Positions 5,720-7,565 of a stretch of 7,565 nucleotides of DNA are shown in pieces. Origin of the DNA: an archaeon (lineage in GTDB: Archaea > Thermoproteota > Bathyarchaeia > TCS64); assembly GCA_020444005.1 (NCBI GenBank), contig JAHLLU010000093.1, positions 1 through 7,565 of the forward strand. The letters are read 5' to 3'. The position numbers were made by a program, and so were the translations under genes. The notes beneath the pieces were generated by a model that did no database searches, was not told the origin of the DNA, and saw only the letters and a program-made list of their open reading frames with translations. Numbering within the stretch: position 1 is the stretch's first letter; the number at the start of each line of letters is the position of its first letter.

Positions 5720-5750
5720 AAAAACTGTTATTGAGCGTATAAAATAACAG
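5720..5750 (-). terminator. Hairpin with T-run ending the oxidoreductase unit
   Basis: The minus strand has a perfect 8-bp inverted repeat, CTGTTATT (5743-5750) and AATAACAG (5725-5732), around a 10-nt loop. It is followed at once by TTTTT (5720-5724). It lies 33 nt after the final stop of the broken gene at 5784 and before the promoter of the next unit, where a terminator is expected. The stem is A/T-rich and so weak. Confidence 0.55.
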
Positions 5751-5783
5751 AATGTAACTAATAGGAATTACAAAGAGCTTAGG

Positions 5784-6200
5784 TTATGTAACATCCCAAG
5801 ATGCAGCATAGATTCCAGATGTCCAACTACCTTCAAGAATCAATCTATAGTATCCTGTCTGATTTACCGTAATATCAGGTGTTAGGTCTCCGTTTTCCAG
5901 TTCGGTGTTTAATATTATGTTATTCTGCGGATCTTTGAGTATCAGATTTAATTTCCCTTTTTATATTTTAGCTTCAACTACGAGGCTTAATGTTTGATTT
6001 TCTTCAAGATATAACGAAGTTGATTCTTTTCCATTAAAAAGCGTATAAGAATAGGTAATTTCTTTGTCTGTTTTTTGACCCACATAACCTATTTTTATAT
6101 CCATAAATGATAACTCGGTATAATTTAAAACAAAAACAAGTAAAGCCCCTAATAGAAAAAGAGAAATTAAAACAGGTTTTCGTTCATTATAGATTTTCAA
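5784..6200 (-). pseudogene. Membrane-anchored beta-rich protein gene broken by an in-frame TAA
   Basis: The frame encodes a short N-terminus, one hydrophobic span (PVLISLFLLGALLVFVLNY), then an exterior beta-rich part (ELSFMDIKIGYVGQK, NQTLSLVVEAKI) and stops at TAA 5961-5963. The same frame then continues for 58 codons without interruption (KGKLNLILKDPQNN, PDITVNQTGYYRLILEG, GIYAASWDVT) to a TAA at 5784-5786. The second part has no start codon of its own and reads as the natural end of a beta-sandwich. One substitution, for example GAA to TAA, explains the break. The start is unclear: TTG at 6200 or 6209, or the ATG at 6185-6187, which overlaps the oxidoreductase stop and would be in frame with one more A in an A4 tract (MNEKPVLISL). 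I do not recognise the family. It may be an accessory protein to the oxidoreductase, a sequence error, or a decaying gene. Confidence 0.7.
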
Positions 6201-7565
6201 TCTTATCAACTCTGCAAAGCGATGATCGTAGAGGAGTAGAACCAGTAACTGGATCAAACGATTGGTTATTTGTAATACAGTTGACGTTTGATTTTGGGAA
6301 CCCGTGGTATATTTGAACTACATCTTGTAGAATTTTATCAGTGAATTTGGTCATGACATTCATTGAACCATTAGGACTGGTTACAATAACCTCTTCTCCA
6401 TCCGTTACGTCATATCGTCTAGCTGTTTTGGGGTTTATCTCCATGAAGTTCTTTGGCATTTCGTTTCCTAGTTTAGCTATATTTCTCATCTGTGAGTGTA
6501 CAAACCATCTGGTTTTTGCTCCTGTAGTTAGTATCAAAGGATATTCTTCGGCTTGGTCAGTGTTGCATGGGCTATGTATTGGCTCATGATATATTGGTAA
6601 GACATCTAATCCAAGATTCTTGAATTGCTGGGACACAAGTTCGACTTTTCCGGAGTCTGTTTGAAACCCTATTTTCTCGTATTTTCTATAAACCCATGGA
6701 TAATCACTAAACTTGAATTTGTTCAATAATTTTATCATTAGTTTTCCAAAAACACCCTTCTCTCCAAACTTAGCGTATAAGAATGAGGGCCCTTCTATTG
6801 GTATTCCTTCTGGATGTTTTTTTAACTGTTCAACTGTAATCCCGGTGTAACTTAACTCTTCATCTATTGCTTCCTCAATGTTTTTCCATTCAAAATGTTC
6901 CTCATATCCCATCTTTTTCGCTAGAGCAGATATTATATCCCAATCTGAGCGGGACTTGTATAGTGGAGATATTATCTGGGGCCGGAGCATAACAAGGCCT
7001 GGATTCTCGGGTAGAATATCAGTTGCAGGTTGATATGTTGCGTAATATGTTTGCTCTAAGAAGGTTGATGCAGGTAATACTATGTCTGCTAGTTTTGCAG
7101 TCTCTGTCATGAATAGATCAGTAACCACAAAAAAGTCGAGTTTCTTTAACGCCCTTTTTACCATGTTAGAGTTTGGTGATGTGAGCGCAGGGTTGGCTGC
7201 CATGATGAATGCTGCTTTTACGGGGTATGGTTTCTCGTCAAGGATTGCTTTGTATACTGTTGGAGGGTGGCATAATCTAGTAAATTCAAACCTTGATAGG
7301 AGAAATTCCTTGCCAAGTTGTTTATCGACTTGTTCTTTTGGCAAGAGTGAATGGTTTTCAGGAGGTTTTTTCGCAAGTTGAAGGGGGCTAATCATTACGT
7401 TTCCCCCGGGAACATCCAGATTTCCCGTAACTGCGATTAAGGAAGTGATCGCACGTATGGCTTGACTCGTTCCAGTGTGTTGGTCTAAGGCATTACCTAG
7501 ATAAATACAGGAGGAGGGAGATTTTGCGTATAATCGTGAAGCCTTAATTATAGTTTCAGAGGGTA
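6187..7565 (-). CDS. Molybdopterin oxidoreductase (DMSO reductase superfamily), C-terminal 458 residues
   Basis: The frame is open from the TAA at 6187-6189 to the window end, so the N-terminal part is missing, including any 4Fe-4S site and most of the active site. Visible parts in fragment numbering: GNALDQHTGTSQAIRA (23-38) and VTGNLDVPGGNV (45-56), typical of the third molybdopterin domain; AAFIMAANPALTSP (117-130) with ADIVLPASTFLEQ (159-171); then the C-terminal cofactor-binding beta domain from YPLILTTGAKTRWFVHSQMRN (about 341-361) to GSTPLRSSLCRV (441-452). This domain holds the bis-pyranopterin guanine dinucleotide cofactor in molybdenum or tungsten enzymes. I cannot tell which substrate is used (thiosulfate, polysulfide, acetylene or others). 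The internal ATG at 7395 is not the start, since the conserved frame goes well past it. The broken membrane-anchored gene follows directly and may belong to the same operon. Confidence 0.9.
   Translation of the reverse strand, partial: PSETIIKASRLYAKSPSSCIYLGNALDQHTGTSQAIRAITSLIAVTGNLDVPGGNVMISPLQLAKKPPENHSLLPKEQVDKQLGKEFLLSRFEFTRLCHPPTVYKAILDEKPYPVKAAFIMAANPALTSPNSNMVKRALKKLDFFVVTDLFMTETAKLADIVLPASTFLEQTYYATYQPATDILPENPGLVMLRPQIISPLYKSRSDWDIISALAKKMGYEEHFEWKNIEEAIDEELSYTGITVEQLKKHPEGIPIEGPSFLYAKFGEKGVFGKLMIKLLNKFKFSDYPWVYRKYEKIGFQTDSGKVELVSQQFKNLGLDVLPIYHEPIHSPCNTDQAEEYPLILTTGAKTRWFVHSQMRNIAKLGNEMPKNFMEINPKTARRYDVTDGEEVIVTSPNGSMNVMTKFTDKILQDVVQIYHGFPKSNVNCITNNQSFDPVTGSTPLRSSLCRVDKIENL

Noticed and set aside
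5961..5963. Recoding of the in-frame stop as an unusual amino acid
   Set aside because: The codon is TAA. Known recoding in archaea uses TAG for pyrrolysine or TGA for selenocysteine, and no signal structure is evident.
7082..7381. Plus-strand open frame of 99 codons
   Set aside because: It is antisense to the molybdopterin oxidoreductase, whose frame has clear conserved motifs here.

Overview
The window looks like a piece of an anaerobic archaeal genome. The evidence is a MCT-1-type pre-PUA/PUA protein, a zinc-ribbon DUF4342 protein, A/T-rich TATA-like boxes about 23-40 bp upstream of most first genes with almost no leader, and frequent TTG starts. A dicluster-ferredoxin-type protein and a molybdopterin oxidoreductase point to anaerobic redox metabolism. 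An Asgard-type archaeon (for example Thorarchaeota-like) would fit, but that is only an impression. Almost everything lies on the minus strand, so the genes read from right to left; the one clear plus-strand gene is a small membrane protein at 1068-1331.

Left part (1-4090, roughly 50% GC by eye). From right to left it holds a class I/II aminotransferase, then a group of three nucleic-acid-related genes: an ASCH-domain protein, an AlkA-like DNA glycosylase starting 4 nt after it, and a MCT-1-like PUA protein. A convergent small single-span membrane protein with a proline heptad repeat follows. Last come a 4Fe-4S protein and the first 64 codons of a SAM methyltransferase cut by the window edge.

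Right part (about 4140-7565, roughly 40% GC by eye). A molybdopterin oxidoreductase, cut by the window end, is followed by a membrane-anchored beta-rich protein gene broken by an in-frame TAA. A hairpin with a T-run ends that unit. A second unit then starts from a good TATA box: zinc-ribbon DUF4342 protein, four-span membrane protein, CPBP/Abi-type membrane protease. Two genes here, the broken one and the CPBP gene, have an ATG just upstream that is one base out of frame across an A-homopolymer, so sequence error or decay should be considered.

The most interesting points are the abrupt change in codon use inside the ferredoxin gene near 550, the same-frame continuation of the broken gene past its stop, the ASCH-glycosylase-PUA grouping, the heptad-repeat membrane protein, and the compositional step near 4140. 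I see no CRISPR array, tRNA, rRNA, insertion sequence or integrase.
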